Shown here: positions 17,950 to 26,717 of the stretch, piece after piece
Position numbering within the stretch: position 1 is the first letter of the stretch
Layout: each line of letters starts with the position of its first letter
Assembly (NCBI GenBank): GCA_902767015.1
Contig: CACXFV010000092.1
Location: 1-55,819 of the forward strand
Origin: an uncultured Lachnospiraceae bacterium
GTDB taxonomy: Bacteria > Bacillota > Clostridia > Lachnospirales > Lachnospiraceae
Length of the DNA stretch: 55,819 bases
Reading direction: 5' to 3'
Notes under the pieces: generated by a model
The model's input: only the letters and a program-made list of their open reading frames with translations
Database searches by the model: none
Told to the model about the DNA's origin: nothing
Translations under genes and position numbers: made by a program

Positions 17950-19128
17950 ATGAAAGAATTAGAATTAAAATACGGATGCAATCCAAATCAAAAGCCATCT
18001 AAGATTTTTATGAATGAGGGAGAGCTTCCTATCACAGTTTTAAATGGCAAGCCGGGATATATTAATTTTTTGGATGCCTTTAATGGCTGGCAGCTGGTAA
18101 GTGAATTAAAGGCCGCCACAGGTCTTCCTGCCGCTACATCTTTTAAACATGTATCGCCGGCAGGGGCTGCGGTGGGACTGCCGCTGAATGAGGTAGAGAG
18201 AAAAATCTACTGGGTTGACGATATGGATATGGAATTTACACCGCTTGCCAATGCTTATGCCAGAGCCAGAGGTGCAGACAGAATGTCCTCTTTCGGTGAT
18301 TTTATTTCACTGTCCGATATCTGTGATGTTCCTACTGCACTTTTAATCAAACGTGAGGTTTCTGACGGTGTCATTGCTCCGGGATATGAGCCGGAAGCAC
18401 TGGAGATTCTGAAAGCAAAGAAGAAGGGCAATTATAATGTCATTCAGATTGATGCTTCCTATCGTCCGAATCCTGTAGAGCACAAAGAAGTGTTTGGTAT
18501 TACCTTTGAGCAGGGAAGAAATGAGCTTGTGATTGATGAGAATTTTCTTGGCAATATCGTCACGGAGAATAAGGAGATTCCAAAAGAGGCAAAGATTGAC
18601 CTCATTATTTCTCTCATCACACTTAAATACACACAGTCTAATTCTGTCTGCTATGCCAAGGGAGGACAGGCAATCGGTATCGGTGCCGGTCAGCAGTCAA
18701 GGATTCACTGTACAAGACTTGCCGGTTCCAAGGCAGATAACTGGTTTTTACGTCAATCGCCAAAGGTATTGGGACTTCAGTTTGTAGACAAAATCGGTCG
18801 TGCCGACAGGGATAATGCGATTGATTTATATATTGGCGAAGATTATATGGATGTCCTGGCTGACGGTGCATGGGAAAATATCTTCAAGGTGAAGCCAGAA
18901 GTGTTTACTAAAGAGGAGAAGCGAGAGTGGCTTGATAAAATGCAGGATGTGTCGCTCGGCTCCGATGCGTTCTTCCCATTTGGCGATAATATTGAGAGAG
19001 CTCATAAGAGTGGTGTTAAGTATGTGGCACAACCGGGCGGCTCTATCAGGGATGATAATGTAATAGAGACATGTAACAAATATGGCATGGCAATGTGCTT
19101 TACAGGGTTAAGATTATTCCATCATTAA
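17950..19128 (+). CDS. AICAR transformylase, stand-alone (PurH C-terminal type)
   Basis: Catalyses formyl transfer from 10-formyl-THF to AICAR, giving FAICAR, the substrate of the cyclohydrolase encoded just upstream. It begins directly with the transformylase fold (KYGCNPNQKPSKIF) and contains SFKHVSPAGAAVG, with the Lys-His pair of the active site, and SNSVCYAKGGQAIGIGAGQQ. The MGS-like cyclohydrolase half of PurH is absent, hence 392 instead of about 510 residues. This is a family form, not a truncation, since the N-terminus has its own start and GAAAGGAAA ribosome site. Confidence 0.92.
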   Translation: MKELELKYGCNPNQKPSKIFMNEGELPITVLNGKPGYINFLDAFNGWQLVSELKAATGLPAATSFKHVSPAGAAVGLPLNEVERKIYWVDDMDMEFTPLANAYARARGADRMSSFGDFISLSDICDVPTALLIKREVSDGVIAPGYEPEALEILKAKKKGNYNVIQIDASYRPNPVEHKEVFGITFEQGRNELVIDENFLGNIVTENKEIPKEAKIDLIISLITLKYTQSNSVCYAKGGQAIGIGAGQQSRIHCTRLAGSKADNWFLRQSPKVLGLQFVDKIGRADRDNAIDLYIGEDYMDVLADGAWENIFKVKPEVFTKEEKREWLDKMQDVSLGSDAFFPFGDNIERAHKSGVKYVAQPGGSIRDDNVIETCNKYGMAMCFTGLRLFHH

Positions 19129-19177
19129 TGGGAGAGTCCTGTTAATATCAGTTTTGCTGACTGACATTGGAAATATA

Positions 19178-19346
19178 GCTGAACTGTTTGTTTTGTACTT
19201 AGTATGGTGAAGGTTAAACTTGCAGGAGTAACCAGAATAAGTAAAGCATCTTTTTATGTGTTTACAATGCATACGCTTATGTAAGTATGACGGATTGCTT
19301 ATTTATTCTGTTACCCTGCGAGTTGCAGCCTCAGGCAGATATCTGC
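19178..19346. repeat. Intergenic region with a large imperfect inverted repeat
   Basis: The 390-base gap 19129-19519 is non-coding. It holds a copy of the GCTGAACTGTTT motif (19178-19189). A long inverted repeat follows, with left arm 19219-19247 and right arm 19297-19322; the arms agree at 24 of 26 aligned bases with three one-base gaps. Between them is a smaller hairpin around CTTATGTAAG. A perfect 12-bp palindrome GCAGATATCTGC lies at 19335-19346. No T-run follows the repeat, so it is not an obvious terminator. It may be a small mobile-element remnant or a structured RNA. Confidence 0.6.
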
Positions 19347-19429
19347 AAAAATATGCAGCATCTTTTTGTGTGAATTTATATTTATGGTTGCATTGTTAGC
19401 GTAAAATTTCAAAAAATACAAAAAAGGTA

Positions 19430-19458
19430 TTGATTTTTTTTTGAATTGGTGTTATATA
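19430..19458 (+). promoter_or_regulatory. Likely sigma-A promoter of clpB
   Basis: TTGATT (19430-19435), a 17-base spacer and TATATA (19453-19458), about 60 bases before the clpB ATG. I see no CIRCE (HrcA) or CtsR heptad near it, so how clpB is heat-controlled is not evident from the sequence. Confidence 0.45.
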
Positions 19459-19519
19459 TGTTGTAGAACAAATATGAACTATATATTGTCTATGTAATGA
19501 CAGAAGGGAGGAATCCATT

Positions 19520-22105
19520 ATGAATATTAGCAAATATACTCAAAAATCTATTGAGGCTGTTAATGGCTGTGAGAAACTTGCTTATGAATATGGCAATCAG
19601 GAAATTGACGAGGAGCATCTTCTTTTAAGTCTTCTCACTGTTGACGACAGCCTGATTCTGAAGCTGATTGAAAAAATGGAGATTAACAAAGAACATTTTC
19701 TTGGCAGAGTGAAGGAATATCTGGCCAGAAAAGTGAAAGTGCAGGGGGGAGATTTAAGAATCAGTAATGAATTAAACAAAGTTCTGTTAAGTGCTGAAGA
19801 TGAGGCGAAACAGATGGGAGATGATTACATTTCCGTAGAGCATCTCTTTCTGACACTGATAAAATATCCGAATAAAGGTGTTAAGGAAATCTTTAATGAA
19901 TATGGCATTGACAGAGAACGCTTTTTAAAGGCACTTGCCACAGTGAGAGGCAACCAGAGAGTAACCTCTGATAATCCGGAGGCCACTTATGACACACTTA
20001 ACAAGTATGCGACAGACTTAGTGGAGAGAGCCAAACAGCAGAAGCTGGACCCCGTCATAGGCAGAGATGCCGAGATTCGGAATGTCATTAGGATTTTGTC
20101 AAGAAAAACGAAGAATAATCCGGTGTTAATCGGTGAACCTGGTGTTGGAAAAACGGCAGCTGTAGAAGGTCTTGCCCAACGAATCGTAAGAGGCGATGTT
20201 CCGTTAGGCCTGAAGGACAAAAAAGTGTTTGCACTGGATATGGGCGCTTTAGTTGCAGGTGCTAAATACAGAGGAGAATTTGAGGAAAGATTGAAGGCAG
20301 TCCTTGATGAGGTGAAGAAAAGCGAAGGACAGATTATTCTGTTCATCGATGAACTTCATACGATTGTCGGTGCCGGCAAGACGGAAGGCGCGATGGATGC
20401 AGGCAATATGCTAAAGCCAATGCTTGCAAGAGGTGAGCTGCATTGTATCGGTGCCACAACTTTGGATGAATATAGAAAGTATATCGAAAAGGATCCGGCC
20501 CTTGAGAGAAGATTTCAGCCGGTTATGGTGGATGAGCCTTCTATTGAGGATACAATTTCTATTTTGCGTGGTCTGAAAGAGAGATACGAGGTATTCCATG
20601 GTGTAAAAATTAATGATGCTGCCCTGGTCAGTGCCGTTACCCTCTCTAACCGTTATATTACAGACAGATTTCTTCCGGATAAGGCAATTGATCTGGTGGA
20701 TGAGGCATGTGCGCTGATTAAGACAGAGCTTGATTCCATGCCAACAGAACTGGATGAATTAAAACGTAAGGTTATGCAGATGGAGATTGAGGAGACAGCA
20801 CTGAAAAAGGAGGATGACAGATTAAGTCAGGAGCGTTTGGAAATCCTTCAAAGAGAGCTGGCAGAGCTTCGGGACGAATTCAACAGTAAAATGGCACAGT
20901 GGGAAAATGAGAAAACAAGCGTAGAGCATCTTTCAAAGCTTCGAGAAAAGATAGAGGAGGTGAATAACCAGATTCAGATTGCCGAGCGTAATTATGACCT
21001 AGAGACAGTTGCAAAATTGAGGTATGGCGAGTTATTGTCGCTTAATAAACAGTTGGCAGTGGAGGAGGATAAAGTGAAGAATCAAAAGCTGTCCCTTGTG
21101 CATGAGGCTGTGACAGAAGACGAGATAGCAAGAATTATCTCCAGATGGACAGGAATTCCGGTGGCAAAGCTTACGGAATCTGAGAGAAATAAAACATTAC
21201 ATTTGGATGATGAGCTTCATAAGAGAGTTGTAGGGCAGGATGAGGCTGTGGAGAAAGTTACCGAGGCAATTATGCGTTCAAAAGCGGGCATTAAAGATCC
21301 GACCAAGCCGATTGGCTCCTTCCTATTCTTAGGTCCTACCGGTGTAGGTAAGACGGAGCTTGCCAAAGCCCTCGCTGCTAATCTGTTTGACAATGAAGCC
21401 AATATTGTAAGAATCGATATGAGTGAATATATGGAGAAACATTCCGTCTCGAGACTGGTAGGAGCGCCTCCGGGATATGTGGGTTATGATGAGGGCGGAC
21501 AGCTTACAGAGGCCGTCAGAAGAAAACCTTATAGTGTTGTTTTGTTCGATGAGATTGAAAAGGCACATCCTGATGTATTTAATATTCTTCTTCAGGTGCT
21601 TGATGATGGCAGAATCACAGATTCTCAGGGCAGAACAGTGGATTTCAAAAATACGATTCTGATTATGACATCGAATATAGGCTCTGCTTATCTGTTAGAC
21701 GGTATTGACAATAATGGTAATATCAGCAAAGAAGCCTCTGATATGGTAGAAAAAGAACTGAAGGCACATTTCAGACCGGAATTTATTAATCGTCTGGATG
21801 AAATTATCATGTTTAAGCCGCTTACTAAAAACAATATCGCTAAGATTGTGGATATACTGATGGTTGATTTAAATAATAGGATTGCTGACAAGGAAATTCA
21901 TATCCGTCTGACTGACAGGGCTAAGGATTTCATTACTGAAAATGGTTTTGATCCTGTCTATGGTGCGAGACCGCTCAAACGATATCTGCAGAAGAATGTG
22001 GAGACAATGTCGGCGAGATTAATCTTAGGTGGTGACTTAAATGCCGGAAGTACCATCGTAATTGATTCAGATGGAAGCAGACTGACTGCCGGATGTGATT
22101 CCTGA
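19520..22105 (+). CDS. clpB: ATP-dependent disaggregase ClpB
   Basis: Hsp100 AAA+ chaperone that, with DnaK, pulls proteins out of aggregates. Order: Clp_N repeats (1-145), first AAA domain with GEPGVGKT (about residue 205) and [12 protein letters not shown], a coiled-coil middle domain (about 405-525), second AAA domain with GPTGVGKT (about 603), then the C-terminal D2-small domain ([25 protein letters not shown]). The long coiled coil and the absence of a ClpP-binding IGF/IGL loop match ClpB rather than ClpA/C. 861 residues is normal. GGGAGGA precedes the ATG. Confidence 0.97.
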   Translation: MNISKYTQKSIEAVNGCEKLAYEYGNQEIDEEHLLLSLLTVDDSLILKLIEKMEINKEHFLGRVKEYLARKVKVQGGDLRISNELNKVLLSAEDEAKQMGDDYISVEHLFLTLIKYPNKGVKEIFNEYGIDRERFLKALATVRGNQRVTSDNPEATYDTLNKYATDLVERAKQQKLDPVIGRDAEIRNVIRILSRKTKNNPVLIGEPGVGKTAAVEGLAQRIVRGDVPLGLKDKKVFALDMGALVAGAKYRGEFEERLKAVLDEVKKSEGQIILFIDELHTIVGAGKTEGAMDAGNMLKPMLARGELHCIGATTLDEYRKYIEKDPALERRFQPVMVDEPSIEDTISILRGLKERYEVFHGVKINDAALVSAVTLSNRYITDRFLPDKAIDLVDEACALIKTELDSMPTELDELKRKVMQMEIEETALKKEDDRLSQERLEILQRELAELRDEFNSKMAQWENEKTSVEHLSKLREKIEEVNNQIQIAERNYDLETVAKLRYGELLSLNKQLAVEEDKVKNQKLSLVHEAVTEDEIARIISRWTGIPVAKLTESERNKTLHLDDELHKRVVGQDEAVEKVTEAIMRSKAGIKDPTKPIGSFLFLGPTGVGKTELAKALAANLFDNEANIVRIDMSEYMEKHSVSRLVGAPPGYVGYDEGGQLTEAVRRKPYSVVLFDEIEKAHPDVFNILLQVLDDGRITDSQGRTVDFKNTILIMTSNIGSAYLLDGIDNNGNISKEASDMVEKELKAHFRPEFINRLDEIIMFKPLTKNNIAKIVDILMVDLNNRIADKEIHIRLTDRAKDFITENGFDPVYGARPLKRYLQKNVETMSARLILGGDLNAGSTIVIDSDGSRLTAGCDS

Positions 22106-22231
22106 TGTATGGGCATTCCGATTAAAATTGAATAACGAAGAACTGCAGAAAGCGAAGAAATTCATCATATGTGAGTAAAGAATTATTTTGTTCATTCTTG
22201 TTTATACTATTACAGACAAGTACAGATAAGC

Positions 22232-22263
22232 GCGAAAATATATGAGGCAGCATATATTTTCGC
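22232..22263 (+). terminator. Perfect 13-bp hairpin after clpB
   Basis: Arms GCGAAAATATATG and CATATATTTTCGC, with a six-base loop, 127 bases after clpB and 52 before the next gene. The T-run is inside the stem and none follows, so termination is plausible but unproven. Confidence 0.5.
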
Positions 22264-22314
22264 CTGTAGCGGCGGTTAATTGTCAAAAATAATTGTCTGG
22301 AAATGGAGATAACT

Positions 22315-23031
22315 ATGAGGGATATTTTATATATTATTTCATTATCAAGCGGTTCACTGGCGATATTATTCATTCTTACGAAAATGATGGGAAACAAGCA
22401 ATTGTCGGAGCTTAGCATATTTGACTATATTACAGGAATTACCATCGGCTCCATTGCTGCTGAAATGGCAACCTCTTTAGACCGGGATTTTATAAGACCG
22501 ATTGTTGCCATGTCTGTTTACACCTTTTTTTCACTTTTTTTGGCATTTATCAATGAAAAATCCTACTTTTTGAGAAAAATCATTACCGGTAAACCTGTGA
22601 TACTGATTGACAACGGAGAAATCTTTCAAAAAAATCTTCAAAAATCTAAAATAGATTTATCCGAACTTCTTGTCCAGTGTCGCGAGAACGGATATTTTGA
22701 TATTTCAAAAATACAGACGGCGATTTTGGAAGAAAATGGAAAAATCAGTTTTTTGCCGAAAGCATCGGAGCGGCCTGTCACACCCAAGGATTTGAATATA
22801 AAAATTGAGCAGGAATATCTGGTGGCAAATCTGATTATTGATGGCAATATCATTGAGAATAATCTTAAGATGGCGGGCAAAAATCATAAATGGCTGCAAA
22901 ATCAGTTATCTGCCAATGGAATTCACAGCGAAAAAGAGGTACTGCTTGCCACCTGTGATATGGAAAATCATGTAACCATTTACAGAAAGAATATGATAAT
23001 TCCTAAAAATACAGGGGGACTTGTCAATTGA
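22315..23031 (+). CDS. DUF421 membrane protein (YetF/YdfS family)
   Basis: Protein of about 238 residues with three N-terminal membrane helices (about 4-22, 35-52 and 58-78) and a cytoplasmic C-terminal part containing the family signature GKPVILIDNGEI and LLVQCRENGYFDISKI. Related Bacillus proteins (YetF and others) act in spore germination or membrane physiology, but the biochemical role is not settled. The ATG at 22315 has GGAG at 22305-22308, spaced 6 bases, so I prefer it over the upstream ATG at 22303. A strong terminator follows. Confidence 0.85.
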   Translation: MRDILYIISLSSGSLAILFILTKMMGNKQLSELSIFDYITGITIGSIAAEMATSLDRDFIRPIVAMSVYTFFSLFLAFINEKSYFLRKIITGKPVILIDNGEIFQKNLQKSKIDLSELLVQCRENGYFDISKIQTAILEENGKISFLPKASERPVTPKDLNIKIEQEYLVANLIIDGNIIENNLKMAGKNHKWLQNQLSANGIHSEKEVLLATCDMENHVTIYRKNMIIPKNTGGLVN

Positions 23032-23041
23032 CGATTGTATG

Positions 23042-23104
23042 AAAAAAGGCTCACAAAAGTTATCTGACAGCGATGTCGGTAACTATTTTGTGAGTCTTTT
23101 TAAG
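23042..23104. terminator. Terminator between DUF421 gene and the convergent gene
   Basis: Near-perfect stem: the left arm includes GGCTCACAAAAGTTA, the right arm includes TAACTATTTTGTGAGTC, with A-run before and T-run after. It can serve both the + strand DUF421 gene and the - strand gene at 23145. Confidence 0.85.
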
Positions 23105-23144
23105 ATTTTTATTCCGTCTGCTTTTTAACACGGTAAAAGTTAAT

Positions 23145-23660
23145 CTAGAACCTGAAATTATGTTCAGGTTTTGGAAAATGGTTGTGCGGGGGATTAAAAC
23201 CATTATATGGATTCATAGACGGATTATGTGGATTATGATAAGGTTTATGAGGTCCCGGTGTGCCATGATGATGTTCCTTACGCCTTTTATACATCTCGTC
23301 GGCGAGCATTACACTGATTAAATCCTTTAGAAAATTATTGTCCTTACATTTTTTGGCATATTTACAGCTACAATCAGCCATAGCACATATTTCCCCGCAT
23401 TTTTTAGAAAACATTACTTTATCAGGGCATTCATCATACATCATGCTTCCATCATAGTCCATGCGGTCACACTCACTTACCACCAACTGTTTTAATTCAT
23501 TAATTTCATTCGGATAGAGTGTATTCAGATATTCAATGTCATGCCGCAGCAAAGAATTTTGCCTTGAAAAATCGTATACCGGATATTCCTGATGATAGGG
23601 TGGAAGCTTTGATAAATTACTGTCATAGGATGGTGCATAATAGTCGTTATCGTTAAACAT
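23145..23660 (-). CDS. Hypothetical protein with Cys cluster and His/Pro/Asn-rich tail
   Basis: I do not recognise this protein with confidence. The preferred start is the ATG ending at 23660, which has GGGAG 7 bases upstream; the longer frame to 23726 has none. Of 171 residues, the middle has ECDRMDYDGSMMYDECPDKV and then six Cys within about 30 residues (KKCGEICAMADCSCKYAKKC), which looks like a metal or disulfide cluster. The last 45 residues are rich in His, Pro and Asn (EHHHGTPGPHKP and so on), a plausible metal-binding tail. The EYDGSMMYDE-type segment is reminiscent of small spore-associated proteins in Clostridia, which is a guess. Confidence 0.65.
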   Translation of the reverse strand: MFNDNDYYAPSYDSNLSKLPPYHQEYPVYDFSRQNSLLRHDIEYLNTLYPNEINELKQLVVSECDRMDYDGSMMYDECPDKVMFSKKCGEICAMADCSCKYAKKCKDNNFLKDLISVMLADEMYKRRKEHHHGTPGPHKPYHNPHNPSMNPYNGFNPPHNHFPKPEHNFRF

Positions 23661-23792
23661 AATGGAACTCCCATTGCTATTTGTATTCTTTCTGATATTG
23701 TATGAAAAGAAAACTAAAATGTTCATGTTTTAATGGTGCTTTCAATGGATGTTATCGTGTGAGTAAATATTGTGGGGATTAAGATGGCATTT

Positions 23793-23811
23793 GGCTGAAC
23801 TGTTGCTATTA
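23793..23811 (+). repeat. Copy of the recurring intergenic GAACTGTTRCTATT motif
   Basis: GGCTGAACTGTTGCTATTA, between the minus-strand gene ending upstream and the promoter at 23874. It is one of the longest matches to the recurring motif described in the findings. Confidence 0.5.
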
Positions 23812-23873
23812 TATTTCAGAATGCTATAGGAATCCGCGTCAAGCAACCGTTGTGCAGAAAATATAATTATAGG

Positions 23874-23902
23874 TTGACGATAAACTGTTTTTTTGGTAAA
23901 AT
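23874..23902 (+). promoter_or_regulatory. Sigma-A promoter of the 23972 gene
   Basis: TTGACG (23874-23879), a spacer of exactly 17 bases and TAAAAT (23897-23902), about 70 bases before the ATG. Confidence 0.6.
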
Positions 23903-23971
23903 CTTATAGTAGATTGCATACGAGGCGGAACACCATGTATGACATAAAGGTAAGGAAAAGGAGAAGAAGCT

Positions 23972-24556
23972 ATGGGAACAACAGGTACCACTACAGTAAA
24001 TGATAACGAGACAACAGATTTATACAAGAACCAGCTCAAGTATAACAAGTATATTGAGAATAAGAAGATGGTCTATTCCATATTATGTTTTATAGCAGCG
24101 GTCGTGAATATTATAACAATATTCGCTTTCCCTATGTTTACATACAATGTCAAGGGTAACACAAAGACAGGTGTGAAACCGATTAAAGGAGAGTACACTC
24201 ATACCTATATTATTGAAAAGTACTTTAAGAATGAACTTGGAGAGAGAAGTCTGTTTAATACGACATTTATCATTCTGTTATTTGTGCTCATCATTTTGGC
24301 AGTGATATTGTTGATTGCAACAGCACTCAACGTATTTGCGAAAAAGCTCGTTCAGAAGGAGGGTACCCTTAAGAAATTATTCAGTTACATCATGATAGAG
24401 ATTTTTTCGACAGTTTTTTTAGTGGTTTTGATGTTTGCAATGATGTGTGGCAAGATTGATGTATCCGGCGGTGCGGAGAATGCACTTGGCTTTTGGATTT
24501 ATGTAGCGACTTCGGTTGTCATGATATTTACCTCTATTCCATTATCGGATAAATAA
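23972..24556 (+). CDS. Hypothetical four-helix membrane protein
   Basis: 194-residue integral membrane protein with no recognised domain. Predicted helices by eye are at about 33-55, 100-122, 133-155 and 170-188. Between the first two lies an extracytoplasmic-looking loop of about 45 residues (GNTKTGVKPIKGEYTHTYI). The N-terminus is Thr-rich and charged (MGTTGTTTVNDNETTD). AAGGAGAAGAAGC precedes the ATG, and it has its own promoter and terminator, so it is a single-gene unit. I cannot suggest a function. Confidence 0.8.
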   Translation: MGTTGTTTVNDNETTDLYKNQLKYNKYIENKKMVYSILCFIAAVVNIITIFAFPMFTYNVKGNTKTGVKPIKGEYTHTYIIEKYFKNELGERSLFNTTFIILLFVLIILAVILLIATALNVFAKKLVQKEGTLKKLFSYIMIEIFSTVFLVVLMFAMMCGKIDVSGGAENALGFWIYVATSVVMIFTSIPLSDK

Positions 24557-24667
24557 GTATTATTGCAGATGCACTGATGATTTTCAGATATGATGCGAAA
24601 GTGATTGGTCTGTTTAAGCAGGCTTTGCCGTGAAGCTGTTTTGTAATAATAGAATAAGAATGATAGC

Positions 24668-24706
24668 AACAGAACGTGATGATTTTTTATCATGTTCTGT
24701 TTTTTA
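24668..24706 (+). terminator. Rho-independent terminator of the 23972 gene
   Basis: Arms AACAGAACGTGAT and ATCATGTTCTGTT with an eight-base loop, followed by a run of T. Confidence 0.88.
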
Positions 24707-24771
24707 GTGGAAAAATAAAGATATCAAGCACCATGCCCGAGAGGTGCATAGCTGAACTGTCGCTAATTATC

Positions 24772-24838
24772 AGTAACTATTCAACACCTAAAGTCTGGGA
24801 ACGTAAGCATTCCCACACCTGAGGTGCTGAACAGTTAT
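24772..24838. repeat. Long imperfect hairpin upstream of the biotin operon
   Basis: An outer stem pairs AGTAACTATTCAACACCT (24772-24789 region) with AGGTGCTGAACAGTTAT (24821-24837). Its mismatches would be G-U pairs if the minus strand were transcribed. Inside is a second hairpin GGGAA/TTCCC (around 24799-24815). The arms contain the recurring GTAACTATTCA and GCTGAACAGTTA motifs. Its role is unknown. Together with the terminator, the BirA site and the promoter it fills the gap 24557-24962. Confidence 0.55.
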
Positions 24839-24875
24839 AATTGTCAACCATATATTCAATACAAGGTTGACAATT
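24839..24875 (+). promoter_or_regulatory. BirA-type biotin operator
   Basis: Perfect 11-bp inverted repeat AATTGTCAACC (24839-24849) and GGTTGACAATT (24865-24875), with a 15-base spacer. This matches the known BirA operator layout (TTGTnAACC, 14-16 bases, GGTTnACAA) and lies 88 bases before bioB. It overlaps the -35 element of the promoter at 24867, so bound BirA-biotinoyl-AMP should block transcription. The birA gene itself is not in the window. Confidence 0.88.
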
Positions 24876-24895
24876 GGTAAAATTGCGATTATAAT
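24867..24895 (+). promoter_or_regulatory. Consensus sigma-A promoter of the bio operon
   Basis: TTGACA (24867-24872), a spacer of exactly 17 bases, TATAAT (24890-24895): a full consensus match. The -35 box is inside the right half of the BirA operator, which explains repression by biotin. Confidence 0.85.
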
Positions 24896-24962
24896 TTTTA
24901 TCATATTTGACACAAAACAGGTAGCGGCAGATTAAGTATACTACATAGAAACGGAGGCATAT

Positions 24963-25946
24963 ATGAACGCATTATCATTGGCAAAAGAGATTATTGACGG
25001 AAGACGAATCACAAGGGAGGATGACCTCTCATTTTTTTTGACATGCGAGCTGGAGGAATTATGTGAAGGTGCGGATTGCATCAGAAAACATTTTATGGGA
25101 GAAAAAGTTGATCTTTGTGCCATTATCAACGGAAGAAGTGGGAAATGTCCCGAGGATTGTAAATACTGCGCACAATCGGCACACCATCACACAGACTGTG
25201 AGGTGTATGATTTTCTTCCGGAGGATAAGATATTGGAGGCCTGTAAGATGAATGAGAGCGAGGGGGTTGACCGCTTCTCCATTGTTACTGCCGGTAAAGC
25301 ACTGACCGGAGACGAATTTGAGAAAGCCATTCATGCCTATGAAACGATGCATAGAGAGTGTAAGATTGATTTATGTGCCTCTATGGGGTTTCTGACAAAA
25401 GACCAGCTGCACAGACTTCACGAAGCCGGTGTCACCAGTTATCATCACAACATTGAGACTTCCAGAAGATATTTCCCTTATATATGTACAACACATACCT
25501 ATGATATGAAGATTGAGACCTTAAAGCTGGTAAAAGCAGAAGGGATGTGGGCCTGCTCCGGAGGCATCATCGGCATGGGAGAAACGATGGAGGATCGCCT
25601 CGATATGGCGATAAGTCTCGCTGAGGTTGGTGTTGATTCCATTCCGATTAATGCCTTAATGCCGATTAAAGGAACTCCGTTGGAAAACTTAGAGAGATTG
25701 ACGGAGGATGAGATATTAAGGACAATTGCATTTTTCAGATATATCAATCCCAAGGCTGATATTCGGCTTGCAGCCGGAAGGGCACTGATGGAAAGGGATG
25801 GAGAAAGGGCATTTAAGTCCGGTGCGTCTGCCACAATTACCGGCAATATGCTAACGACGGTTGCCTGTGCCACCATCAGAAGTGACAAAGAAATGCTGAA
25901 AAAGATGGGCAGAGATGTCACACCGGACTATCAGAAGAAAGGGTAG
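24963..25946 (+). CDS. bioB: Biotin synthase
   Basis: Radical SAM enzyme that inserts sulfur into dethiobiotin, the last step of biotin synthesis. The SAM-cluster cysteines are C62, C66 and C69 (KCPEDCKYC). Downstream are SYHHNIETS and GIIGMGETMEDR, both family motifs, and RLAAGRALM near the second-cluster Arg. 327 residues is normal. ACGGAGG precedes the ATG. It is the first gene of bioB-bioD-bioA-bioWF, behind a BirA-controlled promoter. Confidence 0.97.
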   Translation: MNALSLAKEIIDGRRITREDDLSFFLTCELEELCEGADCIRKHFMGEKVDLCAIINGRSGKCPEDCKYCAQSAHHHTDCEVYDFLPEDKILEACKMNESEGVDRFSIVTAGKALTGDEFEKAIHAYETMHRECKIDLCASMGFLTKDQLHRLHEAGVTSYHHNIETSRRYFPYICTTHTYDMKIETLKLVKAEGMWACSGGIIGMGETMEDRLDMAISLAEVGVDSIPINALMPIKGTPLENLERLTEDEILRTIAFFRYINPKADIRLAAGRALMERDGERAFKSGASATITGNMLTTVACATIRSDKEMLKKMGRDVTPDYQKKG

Positions 25947-25953
25947 GTGTAAT

Positions 25954-26637
25954 ATGAGTAAAAGTATCTTTATCACTGGCACCGGAACAGATGTGGGAAA
26001 AACCTATGTGACAGGGCTTATTGTCAAGAAGCTAAAGGAGTCAGGAGAAAAAGCCGCATATTATAAGGCGGCAATGAGCGGAAACAAAAGAGATGAAAAT
26101 GGGCAGCTCATCCCGAGGGATGCCGTATTTGTACAAGAAATATCAGGAATAGAGCAACCGTTGAAAAGTATGTGTCCTTATGTATATGAAAATGCATGGT
26201 CACCCCATCTTGCCGCAAAGGCAGAGGGAAATCCGGTTCATATGGATAGCATAATACAAGGCTATTACCGGTTATGTGAGCAGTATGATTATATCACTAT
26301 GGAGGGAAGCGGTGGGATTCTCTGTCCCATCAGGTTTGATGAAAAGAAAATATGGCTTGAGGATATTATCAAAGCACTGTCCATGTCCTGTATCATCATA
26401 GCTGACGCTGGCCTAGGCACCATCAACAGTGTTGTTCTCACGGCAGAATATATGAAAAACAGAAGCATTCCCATCAAAGGAATGATATTCAATCATTTTC
26501 ATAAGGGTGACCTTATGGAGGAGGATAACGTCAAAATGTGTGAGGAAAGGACGGGTATCAGAACACTTGCCTGTGTGGGTGATGACGATTTAGCCCTAAC
26601 GATGAATGCAGATTTATTGAAGGAATTATATAATTAG
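25954..26637 (+). CDS. bioD: Dethiobiotin synthetase
   Basis: ATP-dependent enzyme that closes the ureido ring of 7,8-diaminopelargonate to give dethiobiotin. P-loop GTGTDVGKT at residues 9-17, then KAAMSGNKR and a catalytic-region MEGSGGILCPIR. The frame is open from 25915, but the ATG at 25954 lies 7 bases after the bioB stop and after GGGTAGGTG, and gives the family N-terminus MSKSIFITGTGTDVGKT. The length is 227 residues. Tight spacing to bioB implies translation coupling. Confidence 0.95.
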   Translation: MSKSIFITGTGTDVGKTYVTGLIVKKLKESGEKAAYYKAAMSGNKRDENGQLIPRDAVFVQEISGIEQPLKSMCPYVYENAWSPHLAAKAEGNPVHMDSIIQGYYRLCEQYDYITMEGSGGILCPIRFDEKKIWLEDIIKALSMSCIIIADAGLGTINSVVLTAEYMKNRSIPIKGMIFNHFHKGDLMEEDNVKMCEERTGIRTLACVGDDDLALTMNADLLKELYN

Positions 26638-26674
26638 AAAAATTGTTTTACAACGGCTTTCACTTATAAGCCGG

Positions 26675-26689
26675 GTGAATTGTTACTAT
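26675..26689 (+). repeat. Degenerate copy of the recurring intergenic motif
   Basis: GTGAATTGTTACTAT in the short gap between bioD and bioA. This copy lies inside an operon rather than at its edge. Confidence 0.4.
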
Positions 26690-26717
26690 AAAATAAGAAT
26701 TAAGGAGAAAATGTAAT

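Noticed and set aside
19382-19519. CIRCE or CtsR operator upstream of clpB
   Set aside because: I looked for the TTAGCACTC inverted repeat and for tandem GGTCAAA heptads and found neither. A TTAGC fragment alone is not enough.
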